From: an uncultured Lachnospiraceae bacterium
GTDB lineage: Bacteria > Bacillota_A > Clostridia > Lachnospirales > Lachnospiraceae
Reading direction: 5' to 3'
DNA: 9,337 nucleotides
NCBI GenBank assembly: GCA_902787595.1
Contig: CADAHD010000068.1
Span: 1-9,337, forward strand
Shown in pieces: positions 1-7,847 of this stretch. The stretch's first letter is position 1; each line of letters begins with the position of its first letter. The translations under genes were made by a program, and so were the position numbers. Under the pieces are notes generated by a model that did not search any database, was not told where the DNA came from, and saw only the letters and a program-made list of their open reading frames with translations.

Positions 1-216
1 GCCTCTCCGGGAGAGCAGCTCATCGTGCACGGGACCTGGGTGCGCCACCCGACACACGGACGGCAGTTCCAGGCCAACACCGCGGAGCGCCGGCTGCCCT
101 CCGGCGCCTCGGCCATTTACGAGTATCTGGCCAGCCGCGTCGTCAAGGGCATCGGCCCGGCCACCGCGTCGATGATCGTCTCCGCCTTCGGGGAAAAATC
201 GCTGGATGTGATCGAG
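1..216 (+). CDS. recD2: RecD2-type (RecD-like) DNA helicase, internal N-terminal fragment, open at the window start
   Basis: The frame is open from base 1 and reads as an N-terminal piece of a RecD2 helicase, a 5'-3' superfamily 1B helicase involved in DNA repair. Visible marks are the OB-like stretch with G-T-W-V-R-H-P and Y/H-G-R-Q-F, then an LPSG turn and Y-E-Y-L-A-S, then the helix-hairpin-helix K-G-I-G-P-A-T-A followed by I-V-S-A-F-G-E-K. These occur in this order near the N-terminus of RecD2. All helicase motifs (Walker A and later) are missing because the frame passes into coaD at about 202-222. GC is 71% over 1-180, far above every other gene here, so this segment probably comes from another genome. 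The true start lies outside the window; the GTG at 25 is only an internal codon. The family call is confident, but the fragment has no function by itself. Confidence 0.75.
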
Positions 217-222
217 CGCGCA
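202..222. other. Chimeric junction between recD2-like and coaD sequence
   Basis: The frame changes family here without a stop or frameshift. Residues L-D-V-I-E fit both the RecD2 stretch F-G-E-K-(T/S)-L-D-V-I-E and the CoaD stretch [10 protein letters not shown]. By count, GC falls from 71% (1-180) to 40% (241-360). The shared word at roughly 202-216 could serve as the microhomology on which two templates, or two assembly paths, were joined. A natural recombination is possible but would destroy coaD, which is normally essential. The exact breakpoint cannot be fixed because the overlap is ambiguous. Confidence 0.75.
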
Positions 223-639
223 GCGGAAATGTTTGATACGCTTACAGTATCGGTGCTCAATAATAAAGCTAAATCTCCATTGTTTTCCACAGAGGAACGA
301 GTTAAAATATTGCAGGAAGCGACAGCGCATCTTGACAATGTGCAGGTCGATTCCTTTAGTGGGCTTGTCATCGACTATTGTCATGAGAAGGGCGTACATG
401 TTGTGATCCGCGGCCTTCGCGCTATCACTGATTTTGAATATGAACTGCAGATGGCTCAGACCAATCGTAAGCTGTCACGGGGAGAGGTTGATACGGTATT
501 CCTCACCACCAGTCTGGAGTATGCTTACCTGAGTTCGTCATCTGTAAAAGAGATCGCCTCTTTTGGCGGTGACATAAGCCAGTGTGTGCCTGAATTCCTT
601 GTTCAGCGCATATACGAAAAATATAAAGAACGAAAATGA
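202..639 (+). CDS. coaD: Pantetheine-phosphate adenylyltransferase (CoaD), lacking its N-terminus
   Basis: CoaD transfers AMP from ATP to 4'-phosphopantetheine, the penultimate step of coenzyme A synthesis, in the cytosol. From [12 protein letters not shown] onward the frame matches the family almost to the end: [45 protein letters not shown], and the late [16 protein letters not shown]. What is missing is the first ~20 residues, including the nucleotide-binding Y-P-G-S-F-D-P and T/H-x-G-H motifs; RecD2 sequence stands there instead. As drawn, the product would not be a working enzyme. An intact coaD probably exists in the source organism, with the loss due to the junction. It is the first gene of a tight cluster; the next gene begins 21 bp after its stop. 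CoaD identity is nearly certain. Confidence 0.93.
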   Translation: MDVIERAAEMFDTLTVSVLNNKAKSPLFSTEERVKILQEATAHLDNVQVDSFSGLVIDYCHEKGVHVVIRGLRAITDFEYELQMAQTNRKLSRGEVDTVFLTTSLEYAYLSSSSVKEIASFGGDISQCVPEFLVQRIYEKYKERK

Positions 640-660
640 TCATTTCGGAGGGAGAGTAGT

Positions 661-1308
661 ATGGACAGGGACAGGGTCAACAGCAAGCTTGAAAGCATCA
701 TTGAACAGATGGAACAGCTTATTAGTCAGAGTAAGCCTGTTTTTTTGAGCAGCACTCATATTGCAGTCGACAGGGAAATGATCGTTGATTACGTCAGACA
801 GTTAAAAAACAATCTTCCCGAGGAAATTGAGAAATACAGAAGACTGATGGAGAATGCCGATGCTATAGAGAAGGAGTCTCATGATAAGGCTGAACGTTTT
901 ATGGCAAAGGTGCATCAGGAAGCAAGCGAGATGCTGAGCCAGTCAGAGATAACCAGCCTGGCTACCAAGCGTGCAGATGATATGGTTGCTTCGGCTGCAC
1001 AGGAGGCTGAAAGGATCATTGCCCAGGCTAGATTTGAGGCAGACGGCTATCTGGCATCTGCCCAGGCTTACCTTAACGATATGCTTCTTAACCTTAACGG
1101 GATCATTTATGACTGTATTGACAGCACAACGCGTAATACCAACAGATTTCTTGATGCGCTGAATGTTGTAGGGACAACGGTACAGGATAATCTTAATGAG
1201 CTCAATGCACAGCCCGAACCTGAACCGATGGCAGCTGTTCCGGAAACGCCGGAACCCCCCAGCATATTTGATAATCCGGTTGAAGGCGAAGGCGGGGATA
1301 TCCAGTGA
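661..1308 (+). CDS. Coiled-coil protein with DivIVA / ATPase-subunit-like helices, conserved next to coaD
   Basis: This 215-residue soluble protein has no signal peptide or membrane helix. Residues ~40-180 are almost wholly charged alpha-helix with heptad-like spacing, including Ala/Glu-rich stretches such as A-Q-E-A-E-R-I-I-A-Q-A-R-F-E-A (112-126). Such stretches resemble DivIVA-type proteins and the stalk subunits of rotary ATPases, so similar proteins are often labelled 'ATPase' or 'subunit H/B-like'. That label reflects helix composition, not shown activity. The tail (184-201) is rich in Pro and Glu (P-E-P-E-P, P-E-T-P-E-P-P) and probably disordered. The start is backed by GGAGGGAG at 647-654. 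The stop overlaps the GTG start of the next gene by 4 bp (GTGA), pointing to translational coupling. From memory, genes of this type often follow coaD in Lachnospiraceae. A scaffold role at division or the envelope is only a guess. Confidence 0.8.
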   Translation: MDRDRVNSKLESIIEQMEQLISQSKPVFLSSTHIAVDREMIVDYVRQLKNNLPEEIEKYRRLMENADAIEKESHDKAERFMAKVHQEASEMLSQSEITSLATKRADDMVASAAQEAERIIAQARFEADGYLASAQAYLNDMLLNLNGIIYDCIDSTTRNTNRFLDALNVVGTTVQDNLNELNAQPEPEPMAAVPETPEPPSIFDNPVEGEGGDIQ

Positions 1309-1895
1309 CTAAGCAGATCTTAAAAGGCAGTTACGGCTATATAAAAGCCCAGGGAAAGCGGGAGTGGATAAAAGCGCTCCTGCTTTTTTGCATATCTCTG
1401 GGAATGCTTATCCTGGGTATGGTCATCACCAAAAACAGATATCCCGATATCAGCTGGTCAAAAAGCCGCAATAATTTTCTTACCGTTGCAGCCGTGCTGG
1501 GAGTATTGCCTTCGGCGCGTTTTCTTATTTCGGCGATCATGTTTGAGAAGGCTAAGAAATTCGTCTGTCCCAAAGAACTGTATGAGAAAGTAAAAGCTGT
1601 ATGTAAAGCGTCTGCGGGCTTTGACTTTTACCTTACCGCATATAAGGAAGAATTTCCTCTGTACTGCTGCGTATGCACGGATAATGAAGTGCTGGGGCTG
1701 CTGGCAGGTGATGAGAAGAAGGCCAAAAGCGGAGAGGAACATATACATACCATGCTTAAGAATGAAGGCAAAGGAAAAGTGAGTGTCAAGCTCTATACGG
1801 ATGAAAAGAGCTTTCTGGAACGGATCGAAAGAACTGACGAAGCAAGCGAAAAAAGCGATGAACTTCTGATCGTGATCTGTCAGATATCCATATAA
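1305..1895 (+). CDS. Conserved hypothetical membrane protein with two transmembrane helices
   Basis: I do not recognise this 196-residue family. It begins with a basic segment (K-Q-I-L-K-G, K-A-Q-G-K-R-E), followed by a hydrophobic helix at ~22-42 (A-L-L-L-F-C-I-S-L-G-M-L-I-L-G-M-V-I), a short loop, and a second helix at ~58-79. Residues ~80-196 form a polar, Lys/Glu-rich domain that by the positive-inside rule probably faces the cytosol with the N-terminus. That domain carries C-C-V-C at 115-118 but no clear enzymatic motif. The GTG start overlaps the upstream stop (GTGA); a weak G-rich SD (1291-1297) lies just ahead, so translation probably depends on ribosomes arriving from the coiled-coil gene. 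The coupling suggests the two proteins work together, perhaps with the coiled-coil partner at the membrane, but that is inference. The next gene starts 2 bp after the stop. Confidence 0.75.
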   Translation: MTKQILKGSYGYIKAQGKREWIKALLLFCISLGMLILGMVITKNRYPDISWSKSRNNFLTVAAVLGVLPSARFLISAIMFEKAKKFVCPKELYEKVKAVCKASAGFDFYLTAYKEEFPLYCCVCTDNEVLGLLAGDEKKAKSGEEHIHTMLKNEGKGKVSVKLYTDEKSFLERIERTDEASEKSDELLIVICQISI

Positions 1896-1897
1896 GA

Positions 1898-2815
1898 ATG
1901 AAGGAAATAAAGATAGAAAAAAACGAAGCCGGACAGCGACTGGATAAGTATCTGAAAAAATACCTCTCTGCAGCCGGAAGCGGCTTTATATACAAGATGT
2001 TAAGAAAAAAGAACATCACTCTGAACGGGGGCAGGTCGGACGGCAGTAATATCTTATCCGAAGGTGATGTTATAAAGCTTTTCTTTTCGGATGAAACCTT
2101 CGAAAAGATGCGCGGTGGCGAAACAGAAACAGCGTCGTGGGAAGGTCCGGAAATTGATATTGTTTATGAGGACCGGGATGTACTGATAATAGATAAGCCC
2201 GAGGGGATCCTTAGCCAGTCGGACAAAAGCGGTGAAAAAAGCATTAATGACTGGCTGGGGGCTTATTGCGCAGGAAATGCTGATACAGGAGAGGCTTTCA
2301 GGCCTTCGGTCTGCAACAGACTTGACCGTAATACATCGGGACTTCTTTTATGCGCGAAGACCTACGCCGGAAGCCGCTTTCTCTCTGATGTGATCAAAGA
2401 CCGCGGTTTGCGAAAGTTTTATCTGGCTCTTGCAGAGGGCAGGATGGAAGGCGAAGCGGTCCTGGAAGGCATATGGCATAAGGACGAAAAGAATAATATC
2501 GTCCGGATTGACCCACTTGGTAAACATAATGGTATTATCGGAAACAACGAAGCGTATGTAAAAACCGGATATCGTGTTCTGGAGCAAAGAGGCGGATATA
2601 CACTGCTGGAGGTCGAACTGTTTACGGGAAAGTCTCACCAGATAAGGGCGCATCTGGCTTCGATCGGACATCCGCTGGCCGGCGATATCAAATACGGCGG
2701 ACACCCCCATAAAGGAAAAAAAACTCAGTATCTAAGGGCGTACAAACTTATCTTTCCGCAGACCGGGGGAGATTTCGAGCGCTTTTCGCACAAAGAATTT
2801 ATTGCTAAAACATGA
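1898..2815 (+). CDS. RluA-family rRNA pseudouridine synthase with S4 domain (RluC/RluD-like)
   Basis: The enzyme converts uridine to pseudouridine in RNA, most likely 23S rRNA. Residues ~11-62 form an S4 RNA-binding domain (G-Q-R-L-D-K-Y-L, then I-Y-K-M-L-R-K-K-N-I-T-L-N-G and L-S-E-G-D-V-I). The catalytic domain starts near E-I-D-I-V-Y-E-D-R-D-V-L-I-I-D-K-P-E-G (85-103). It holds the family signature N-R-L-D-R-N-T-S-G-L-L-L at 140-151, with D143 as the catalytic aspartate, and the late motif L-F-T-G-K-S-H-Q-I-R-A-H-L (241-253). The 305-residue length is normal for RluA enzymes with an S4 domain. The target uridine cannot be read from sequence, so no rlu letter is given; RluC-like is the closest guess. 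The start is 2 bp after the preceding stop with no good SD, consistent with coupled translation. Its 3' end carries the promoter of the next unit. Confidence 0.92.
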   Translation: MKEIKIEKNEAGQRLDKYLKKYLSAAGSGFIYKMLRKKNITLNGGRSDGSNILSEGDVIKLFFSDETFEKMRGGETETASWEGPEIDIVYEDRDVLIIDKPEGILSQSDKSGEKSINDWLGAYCAGNADTGEAFRPSVCNRLDRNTSGLLLCAKTYAGSRFLSDVIKDRGLRKFYLALAEGRMEGEAVLEGIWHKDEKNNIVRIDPLGKHNGIIGNNEAYVKTGYRVLEQRGGYTLLEVELFTGKSHQIRAHLASIGHPLAGDIKYGGHPHKGKKTQYLRAYKLIFPQTGGDFERFSHKEFIAKT

Positions 2816-2830
2816 TGCTGACATTATAAT
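2802..2830 (+). promoter_or_regulatory. Sigma-A promoter for the protease-lipoprotein unit
   Basis: TTGCTA at 2802-2807 (4 of 6 matches to TTGACA) and a perfect TATAAT at 2825-2830 are separated by exactly 17 bp. Initiation would fall near 2837, leaving a short leader before the AGGTGA ribosome site (2848-2853, 6 bp before the ATG at 2860). The -35 box lies inside the last codons of the pseudouridine synthase gene. No terminator is visible between the two genes, so read-through from upstream is also possible. Confidence 0.7.
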
Positions 2831-2859
2831 TAACGCATTATTTTTTGAGGTGAGGTTTT

Positions 2860-5763
2860 ATGAAAAGATCAGGGCTTGTTAAGCTGATGTCGATGATCCT
2901 GGGAATATGGATCGTGTCGGGAGCTTATTTTGGCGTCCCTTTTGCCGAAGCCGGAGAGGAAGATTACTTTATCGATGAAGAGCAGGGCTCGGGGGAAGAG
3001 GAAGGCGACTATTTCGAGATCCCCGGCAAGGGCGCTGTTACCAGAGTTAATGATGATATCAGTCTTGAACTTATAAAAAGCGGAATGGATGCCGGCAGCG
3101 GTTTGCATACGGCTTCTTATACTGCCCAAAGTGAGGCAGTGAGCAGCAATTTTCCTTATGCGCATACTGAAAGCGAGAATATCGCTGCTTATTTTACTGA
3201 GAGGTATCCGGTAAACAGAAATCAGAATCCTTATGGCAGCTGCTGGGCGCACTCGGCTATGGCGCTCAGTGAATTCTATATGATAAATCACGGCCTTACT
3301 GACAGCGGAACAGATATAGATCTTTCGGAGCTGCATACGGTTTATTATTGCTACAGACAGGGAACACCTTCGATAGCAGGTGATACCGGAGATACGATCA
3401 GCTATACCGGCAGTCAGGGAATAGTGGACTGCGGGGGTAATCTTGATTTTGCATCCCAGACATTGATGAACGGGCGTGGAGCAGTATCGGAGGATATGCT
3501 TCCGTATACCTATGCCACGCAGATGAATTCGGGGCTTTATGCTCCCGAAGGCATAGAATACTCTTCTGTGGTCCGCCTTAAAAATGCCATGGAGATAAAT
3601 ATAGACAATAAAGGGGTGATCAAGCAGTTCATCCGGGAAAACGGCGCAGTGGGCGTATCGTTCTTCGCAACTAATGCTTATTATAACAGCGAACATAATT
3701 GTTATTACGGAAATTCCAATGTTAATACCAATCATGCTGTCTGCCTTGTAGGCTGGGATGATGACTTCCCGAGAGAATATTTCAAACCCGTATCCGACAC
3801 CTTACCTGAGAATAATGGCGCCTGGCTGGTGCGTAACAGCTGGAATTTCGGCGATGAAGTATTGAGCTATAATAATTACTTTTGGATATCCTATGAAGAC
3901 ACAAGCTTATCCATGCCCAACGGTTCAGCTCAGAAATCGGCATGGGTATTTGAGATAGTCAAGCCCGAAGATATTCCGGCGAATAATTATTTCTATACTT
4001 CACAGATACATTCGAAGAGTTATATAACCGTTCCGTACAGCGCAAATGTTTATAAAGCATGCAGCGGCGCGGATTATGAAGAGATAAAAGCGGTAAGCTT
4101 TGATGCGTTTGGTCTTTCCGAAGACGGCACAGGCATAGAAATAAGCGTTTATAAATCGGTCGATCCCAAAAAGGGACCGTCATCCGGAAAGAAGATTGAA
4201 AACGCCACTACTTCGGCTATGATCTATCTTGACGGAAAGTACACCATCGATCTTAAGGAAAGCGTTATCGTTAAGGCAGGAGAGAGCTTCGCTGTAGTCA
4301 TAAAGAGAAATGATAATAAATCAATAGTATATGAAAGAGCTTATTCAAGATCCAACGGTATCGCCTATGAGGTGGGCTGCGGCGCAGGACAGAGTTATTA
4401 TTCCGATGACGGTATGCAGTGGAAGGATATACTGAATTCATCTGCAACATCAAAGCGCAGCAATTTTGTCATCAATGCCCTGACTTCGGATTATTATGGG
4501 CCGATCCCCGACCCCGGACCGGATCCGGTTACGGATATATCAGCCTTCTGCTCTGTTCCTGATATGAGCGGTGATACTCTGTTTATGGTCAAGGGGCAGA
4601 GTTTTACGCTGCAGGATAAAGGCTGGCAGATCGAAAATAAGAATATACTCAGGTACAGCGGCGGCGTCCTGACGGCAAAAAAAGCCGGAAGGACCGTATT
4701 AAAGAATATGAGCGGACAAGAATATGAAGTATGTGTCAGCGAACCGCATTTCTCAAAAAAGAGTTATCTTATGAATGAGGGGGACAGCTTAAAGGCGGAT
4801 GATCTTTTCTTCGTATGCATTGACGGCTCTGATGTAAGAGAATCTTATCAGGTGTATTATTACAGTTCGGATCCTAATGTTGTAAAACTGGAAGACGGAG
4901 TTATTACGGCGAACATGGAAGGCAGGGCTACGGTCTATGCCGTTATATCTTCAAAAGTGGTAAAGACCAATATCAGGGTGCAGAAAATCGAAAAGCAGGT
5001 GACGCTTAAGAGCAAAGTTGATGAGATCGAGCTTTCACCGCTGCAGAGTATTAAGCTTTCCCTGCCCGGTTATTCGTTCAGGAATGCAAGCTGGACTTCC
5101 GACCGTGATATGAAACCATACAAAGAGGGAAAAGCTTATGCTGACAGCGTTGTATATATCAGTCGTTTTGGGAAGATGACGGCTATCGGCGTGGGCGAAA
5201 CGAATCTGGTATGCAGTAACGGAGTTAAGATAAGCGTTACGGTTGCGGAGCCTCAGGAAAAGGAGATATATCTGAATCTTGGGCAGAGCAGGAAGATAAA
5301 GATCCCCGGAGTGAAGAAAAACAGCGCCGAATGGAATATTGAAGAAAATAACGGCGTGCTTAAGCTTTGGGCAAACGGAAAGATAAAGACTGTCGGAAGA
5401 GGCGAATGTGTGATAAAGTGCAGCTATTCCCCATATAAGGTGGAAGGGGCAGGTTTTGACTTTGTCTTCAGGGTATATTCGGAATGCCCGCTGCTTCAGA
5501 CGGATGCTGCGCTTCACCGGGAAAAGGATTTTGATTATGTGCTGAACATTAAAGAGGGCGAAGAAATAAAGCTTGATATTGACGCGGATAACGGAGTGCT
5601 GTATCAGCCGCTTGTGTTTAAGAGCTCGGATCCTCTAAAGGTTTATGCGGATGAAGAAGGAAATGTTCATGCGCTTAAGGCCGGTAAGGCAAAGATCGTA
5701 TCTAAGATAAACGGAAAAAAGGTCAGGATAAAAGTTAAGATCACGGAGGCTGAACAGGGATAA
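2860..5763 (+). CDS. Secreted papain-like (C1A) cysteine protease with lectin-like domain and Ig-like repeats
   Basis: A 967-residue exported protein. A signal peptide spans 1-31 (K-R start, hydrophobic core, A-E-A before G32), followed by an acidic stretch. The C1A peptidase domain is complete: Q122 (oxyanion), C128 in Y-G-S-C-W-A, H292 in N-H-A-V-C-L-V-G-W-D, and N326 in V-R-N-S-W. Residues ~368-545 resemble the beta-rich lectin-like domain that follows such peptidases in Clostridia. A Pro/Asp linker (548-557) leads to five Ig-like (Big2-type) modules, each ending in a related strand-turn-strand: G-G-V-L-T-A (601), D-G-V-I-T-A (679), F-G-K-M-T-A (770), N-G-K-I-K-T (839), E-G-N-V-H-A (933). 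There is no LPxTG motif or C-terminal membrane anchor, so it is either released or held by the Ig modules. AGGTGA sets the start. It is followed with zero gap by a lipoprotein gene. Substrate is unknown; protein digestion or cell-wall/host interaction is inference. Confidence 0.9.
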   Translation: MKRSGLVKLMSMILGIWIVSGAYFGVPFAEAGEEDYFIDEEQGSGEEEGDYFEIPGKGAVTRVNDDISLELIKSGMDAGSGLHTASYTAQSEAVSSNFPYAHTESENIAAYFTERYPVNRNQNPYGSCWAHSAMALSEFYMINHGLTDSGTDIDLSELHTVYYCYRQGTPSIAGDTGDTISYTGSQGIVDCGGNLDFASQTLMNGRGAVSEDMLPYTYATQMNSGLYAPEGIEYSSVVRLKNAMEINIDNKGVIKQFIRENGAVGVSFFATNAYYNSEHNCYYGNSNVNTNHAVCLVGWDDDFPREYFKPVSDTLPENNGAWLVRNSWNFGDEVLSYNNYFWISYEDTSLSMPNGSAQKSAWVFEIVKPEDIPANNYFYTSQIHSKSYITVPYSANVYKACSGADYEEIKAVSFDAFGLSEDGTGIEISVYKSVDPKKGPSSGKKIENATTSAMIYLDGKYTIDLKESVIVKAGESFAVVIKRNDNKSIVYERAYSRSNGIAYEVGCGAGQSYYSDDGMQWKDILNSSATSKRSNFVINALTSDYYGPIPDPGPDPVTDISAFCSVPDMSGDTLFMVKGQSFTLQDKGWQIENKNILRYSGGVLTAKKAGRTVLKNMSGQEYEVCVSEPHFSKKSYLMNEGDSLKADDLFFVCIDGSDVRESYQVYYYSSDPNVVKLEDGVITANMEGRATVYAVISSKVVKTNIRVQKIEKQVTLKSKVDEIELSPLQSIKLSLPGYSFRNASWTSDRDMKPYKEGKAYADSVVYISRFGKMTAIGVGETNLVCSNGVKISVTVAEPQEKEIYLNLGQSRKIKIPGVKKNSAEWNIEENNGVLKLWANGKIKTVGRGECVIKCSYSPYKVEGAGFDFVFRVYSECPLLQTDAALHREKDFDYVLNIKEGEEIKLDIDADNGVLYQPLVFKSSDPLKVYADEEGNVHALKAGKAKIVSKINGKKVRIKVKITEAEQG

Positions 5764-6360
5764 ATGGCATCAAAAGCTATTGCTAAGATCGCAGCTATGA
5801 TGGGAGCGGTGTTGATGCTGACGGGCTGCGAAGACGGATATTCGGAACCGGGAAATGATCTGGGCAGTTTCTCCTTATCTTCGGATGGAAGTGTGGAGGC
5901 TGCGCTGCTGGATGATTTCTCTAAAAACTATTATAATGAGAGCGAGCTCATGGAATATATAAATAAGGAGCTTGCGGCATATAATGCGTCAAAAGGCGCG
6001 GAATGCATCAGCGTGACGGGTTCGGAACGGATTGGAAACAATATCTGCGTATATCTTCATTTTGCGTCGGTTAAGGATTATGATTCATATATGCCTTATT
6101 CCCTCTTTACAGGAACGGTGCAGGAGGCTTATGATAATGGATATGATCTGGACTGCGCGCTTGCCTATACGCAGCAGCCCGAACATGTTATAGGAAAGAA
6201 TGATCTGATGAACATGGCCGACAAAAAGATCATGATATTTACGGGGCACGGAAGAATAAGAATGCCTTCGGCGGTTAAGTTTTATACCCAGAGCATGAAG
6301 CAGACCGATGCAAAGACGGTGGAGGCTTCAGAGGACGGGACTTATATAATAATTTATTGA
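5764..6360 (+). CDS. Small lipoprotein of unknown function, partner of the protease
   Basis: A 198-residue protein with a lipoprotein signal: basic N-terminus, hydrophobic core (A-A-M-M-G-A-V-L-M) and lipobox L-T-G-C with the lipidated Cys at 22, so the mature protein should sit on the outer face of the membrane. An acidic, Ser/Gly-rich spacer follows (23-50). The rest is a soluble alpha/beta domain I do not recognise, ending T-G-H-G-R-I-R-M-P-S-A-V-K-F-Y and a hydrophobic Y-I-I-I-Y terminus. Its ATG directly abuts the protease stop (TAA then ATG). GGAGG (5745-5749) and AGGGA (5756-5760) lie inside the protease gene, so the two are almost surely translated from one message. A role as anchor, chaperone or inhibitor of the protease is possible, but only context supports it. 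Confidence 0.8.
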   Translation: MASKAIAKIAAMMGAVLMLTGCEDGYSEPGNDLGSFSLSSDGSVEAALLDDFSKNYYNESELMEYINKELAAYNASKGAECISVTGSERIGNNICVYLHFASVKDYDSYMPYSLFTGTVQEAYDNGYDLDCALAYTQQPEHVIGKNDLMNMADKKIMIFTGHGRIRMPSAVKFYTQSMKQTDAKTVEASEDGTYIIIY

Positions 6361-6375
6361 AACAGGAGGAGTAAC

Positions 6376-7776
6376 ATGGAAAAGACACTTGACAAGATCA
6401 AAAACCTTTGCAAGGGAAGGGGCTTTATCTATCCCGGATCGGAAATATACGGAGGCCTTGCAAATACCTGGGATTACGGAAACCTGGGTGTAGAGTTAAA
6501 GAATAATGTGAAGCGCGCATGGTGGCAGAAATTCGTGCAGGAGAACCCTTACAATGTGGGTGTTGACTGCGCGATACTGATGAATCCCCAGACCTGGATC
6601 GCCAGCGGCCATCTGAGCAGTTTCTCCGATCCTCTGATGGATTGCAAGGAATGCCACGAGCGTTTCCGCGCAGACAAGGTGATCGATGACTGGGCTCATG
6701 ATAACGGCGTGACTCTTGAGAGCAGCGTTGACGGCTGGGATGCTGATAAGATGATGAACTTCATCAAAGAGAATTCTATCGCCTGCCCCAACTGCGGCAA
6801 GCATAACTTTACCGATATCAGACAGTTCAACCTGATGTTCAAGACTTTCCAGGGCGTTACCGAGGATGCATCTGCAACCGTTTATCTGCGCCCCGAGACC
6901 GCACAGGGTATATTTGTTAACTTTAAGAATGTACAGCGTACATCAAGAAGAAATATTCCTTTTGGTATCGGCCAGATAGGTAAGAGTTTCCGTAATGAGA
7001 TAACTCCCGGAAACTTTACTTTCCGTACCCGCGAGTTTGAGCAGATGGAGCTTGAATTCTTCTGTGAACCCGGTACTGACCTTGAGTGGTATGAGTATTG
7101 GAAGAAGTTCTGCAAGGACTGGCTTCTTTCGCTTGGCATGAAGGAAGATGAGCTGCGTTTCCGCGAGCATGATCCCGAAGAGCTGGCATTCTATTCAAAG
7201 GGTACGCAGGATATCGAGTATCTCTTCCCTACCATCGGCTGGGGTGAGCTCTGGGGTATAGCAGACCGTACGGATTACGATCTTACCCAGCATCAGAATG
7301 TATCCAAACAGGATATGACATATTTTGATGAGAGCAAGAATGAAAAGTATATCCCTTATGTAATTGAGCCTTCACTGGGAGCTGACCGTATGGTGCTGGC
7401 TTTCCTTTGCGCAGCTTATGATGAAGAGGATCTGGGTACTCCCGAAAAGCCTGATGTGCGTACGGTACTTCATTTCCATCCGGCTATAGCACCCGTAAAG
7501 ATCGGTGTGCTGCCTCTTTCAAAGAAGCTTAATGAGGGCGCAGAGAAGATCTTCAGACAGCTCTCTAAGAAGTACTATTGCGAGTTTGATGACAGGGGAA
7601 CCATAGGAAAGCGTTACCGCCGTCAGGACGAGATAGGTACTCCTTTCTGCATCACATATGATTTCGATTCCGAAGAGGATCACAAGGTAACCGTGCGTTT
7701 CCGTGATTCCATGGAGCAGGAGAGAATAGCTATCGATGATCTGGAAGCTTTCTTTGCAGATAAGTTTACGTTTTAA
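6376..7776 (+). CDS. glyS: Glycine--tRNA ligase, single-chain dimeric type
   Basis: This class II aminoacyl-tRNA synthetase charges tRNA-Gly with glycine using ATP in the cytosol. The 466 residues match the eukaryote/Firmicutes-type alpha2 enzyme, not the two-subunit GlyQ/GlyS form. The N-terminal [20 protein letters not shown] (16-35) is family-specific. Other marks are motif 1 near [10 protein letters not shown] (70-79), two Cys pairs C90-x2-C93 and C137-x2-C140 of a probable zinc-binding insert, motif 2 around F-R-N-E-I-T-P...[10 protein letters not shown] (205-225), and motif 3 E-P-S-L-G-A-D-R-M (331-339). The anticodon-binding domain fills ~372-466. All look intact. AGGAGG at 6364-6369, 6 bp before the ATG, fixes the start. 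The gene lies 15 bp after the lipoprotein gene, so it has no T-box leader of its own and may be partly transcribed from the protease promoter. Confidence 0.97.
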   Translation: MEKTLDKIKNLCKGRGFIYPGSEIYGGLANTWDYGNLGVELKNNVKRAWWQKFVQENPYNVGVDCAILMNPQTWIASGHLSSFSDPLMDCKECHERFRADKVIDDWAHDNGVTLESSVDGWDADKMMNFIKENSIACPNCGKHNFTDIRQFNLMFKTFQGVTEDASATVYLRPETAQGIFVNFKNVQRTSRRNIPFGIGQIGKSFRNEITPGNFTFRTREFEQMELEFFCEPGTDLEWYEYWKKFCKDWLLSLGMKEDELRFREHDPEELAFYSKGTQDIEYLFPTIGWGELWGIADRTDYDLTQHQNVSKQDMTYFDESKNEKYIPYVIEPSLGADRMVLAFLCAAYDEEDLGTPEKPDVRTVLHFHPAIAPVKIGVLPLSKKLNEGAEKIFRQLSKKYYCEFDDRGTIGKRYRRQDEIGTPFCITYDFDSEEDHKVTVRFRDSMEQERIAIDDLEAFFADKFTF

Positions 7777-7834
7777 ACAGACTGAATAAGAACACTGTTT
7801 TCGATTTCTTTGGATAGGATCACTTTTGGGGATT

Positions 7835-7841
7835 AAGGGGG
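7835..7841 (+). promoter_or_regulatory. Ribosome binding site that decides the LacI-family start
   Basis: AAGGGGG touches the ATG at 7842 directly (no spacing) but lies 6 bp before the ATG at 7848. Normal Shine-Dalgarno spacing favours 7848, giving an N-terminus of M-T-K-Q-V-T-M-K-D-I. Confidence 0.6.
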
Positions 7842-7847
7842 ATGCGG

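Noticed and set aside
25..639. A natural RecD2-CoaD fusion enzyme starting at the GTG at 25
   Set aside because: The frame is open to base 1, the GTG is inside RecD2 homology, and both parts lack their catalytic motifs; a chimeric join fits better.
2869..3735. Long minus-strand open frame of 288 codons opposite the protease
   Set aside because: It is a shadow of the protease frame, with no recognisable domain, and the + strand gene has clear catalytic motifs and a signal peptide.
6345..6350. Perfect TATAAT just before glyS
   Set aside because: No acceptable -35 box lies 16-18 bp upstream and no extended -10 TG is present; it lies in the A/T-rich end of a coding region and may be chance.
7775..7801. 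Possible terminator after glyS (AAACAG paired with CTGTTT)
   Set aside because: Only 6 weak base pairs with a 14-nt loop, and no U-tract follows (TCGATTTC). Too weak to call.
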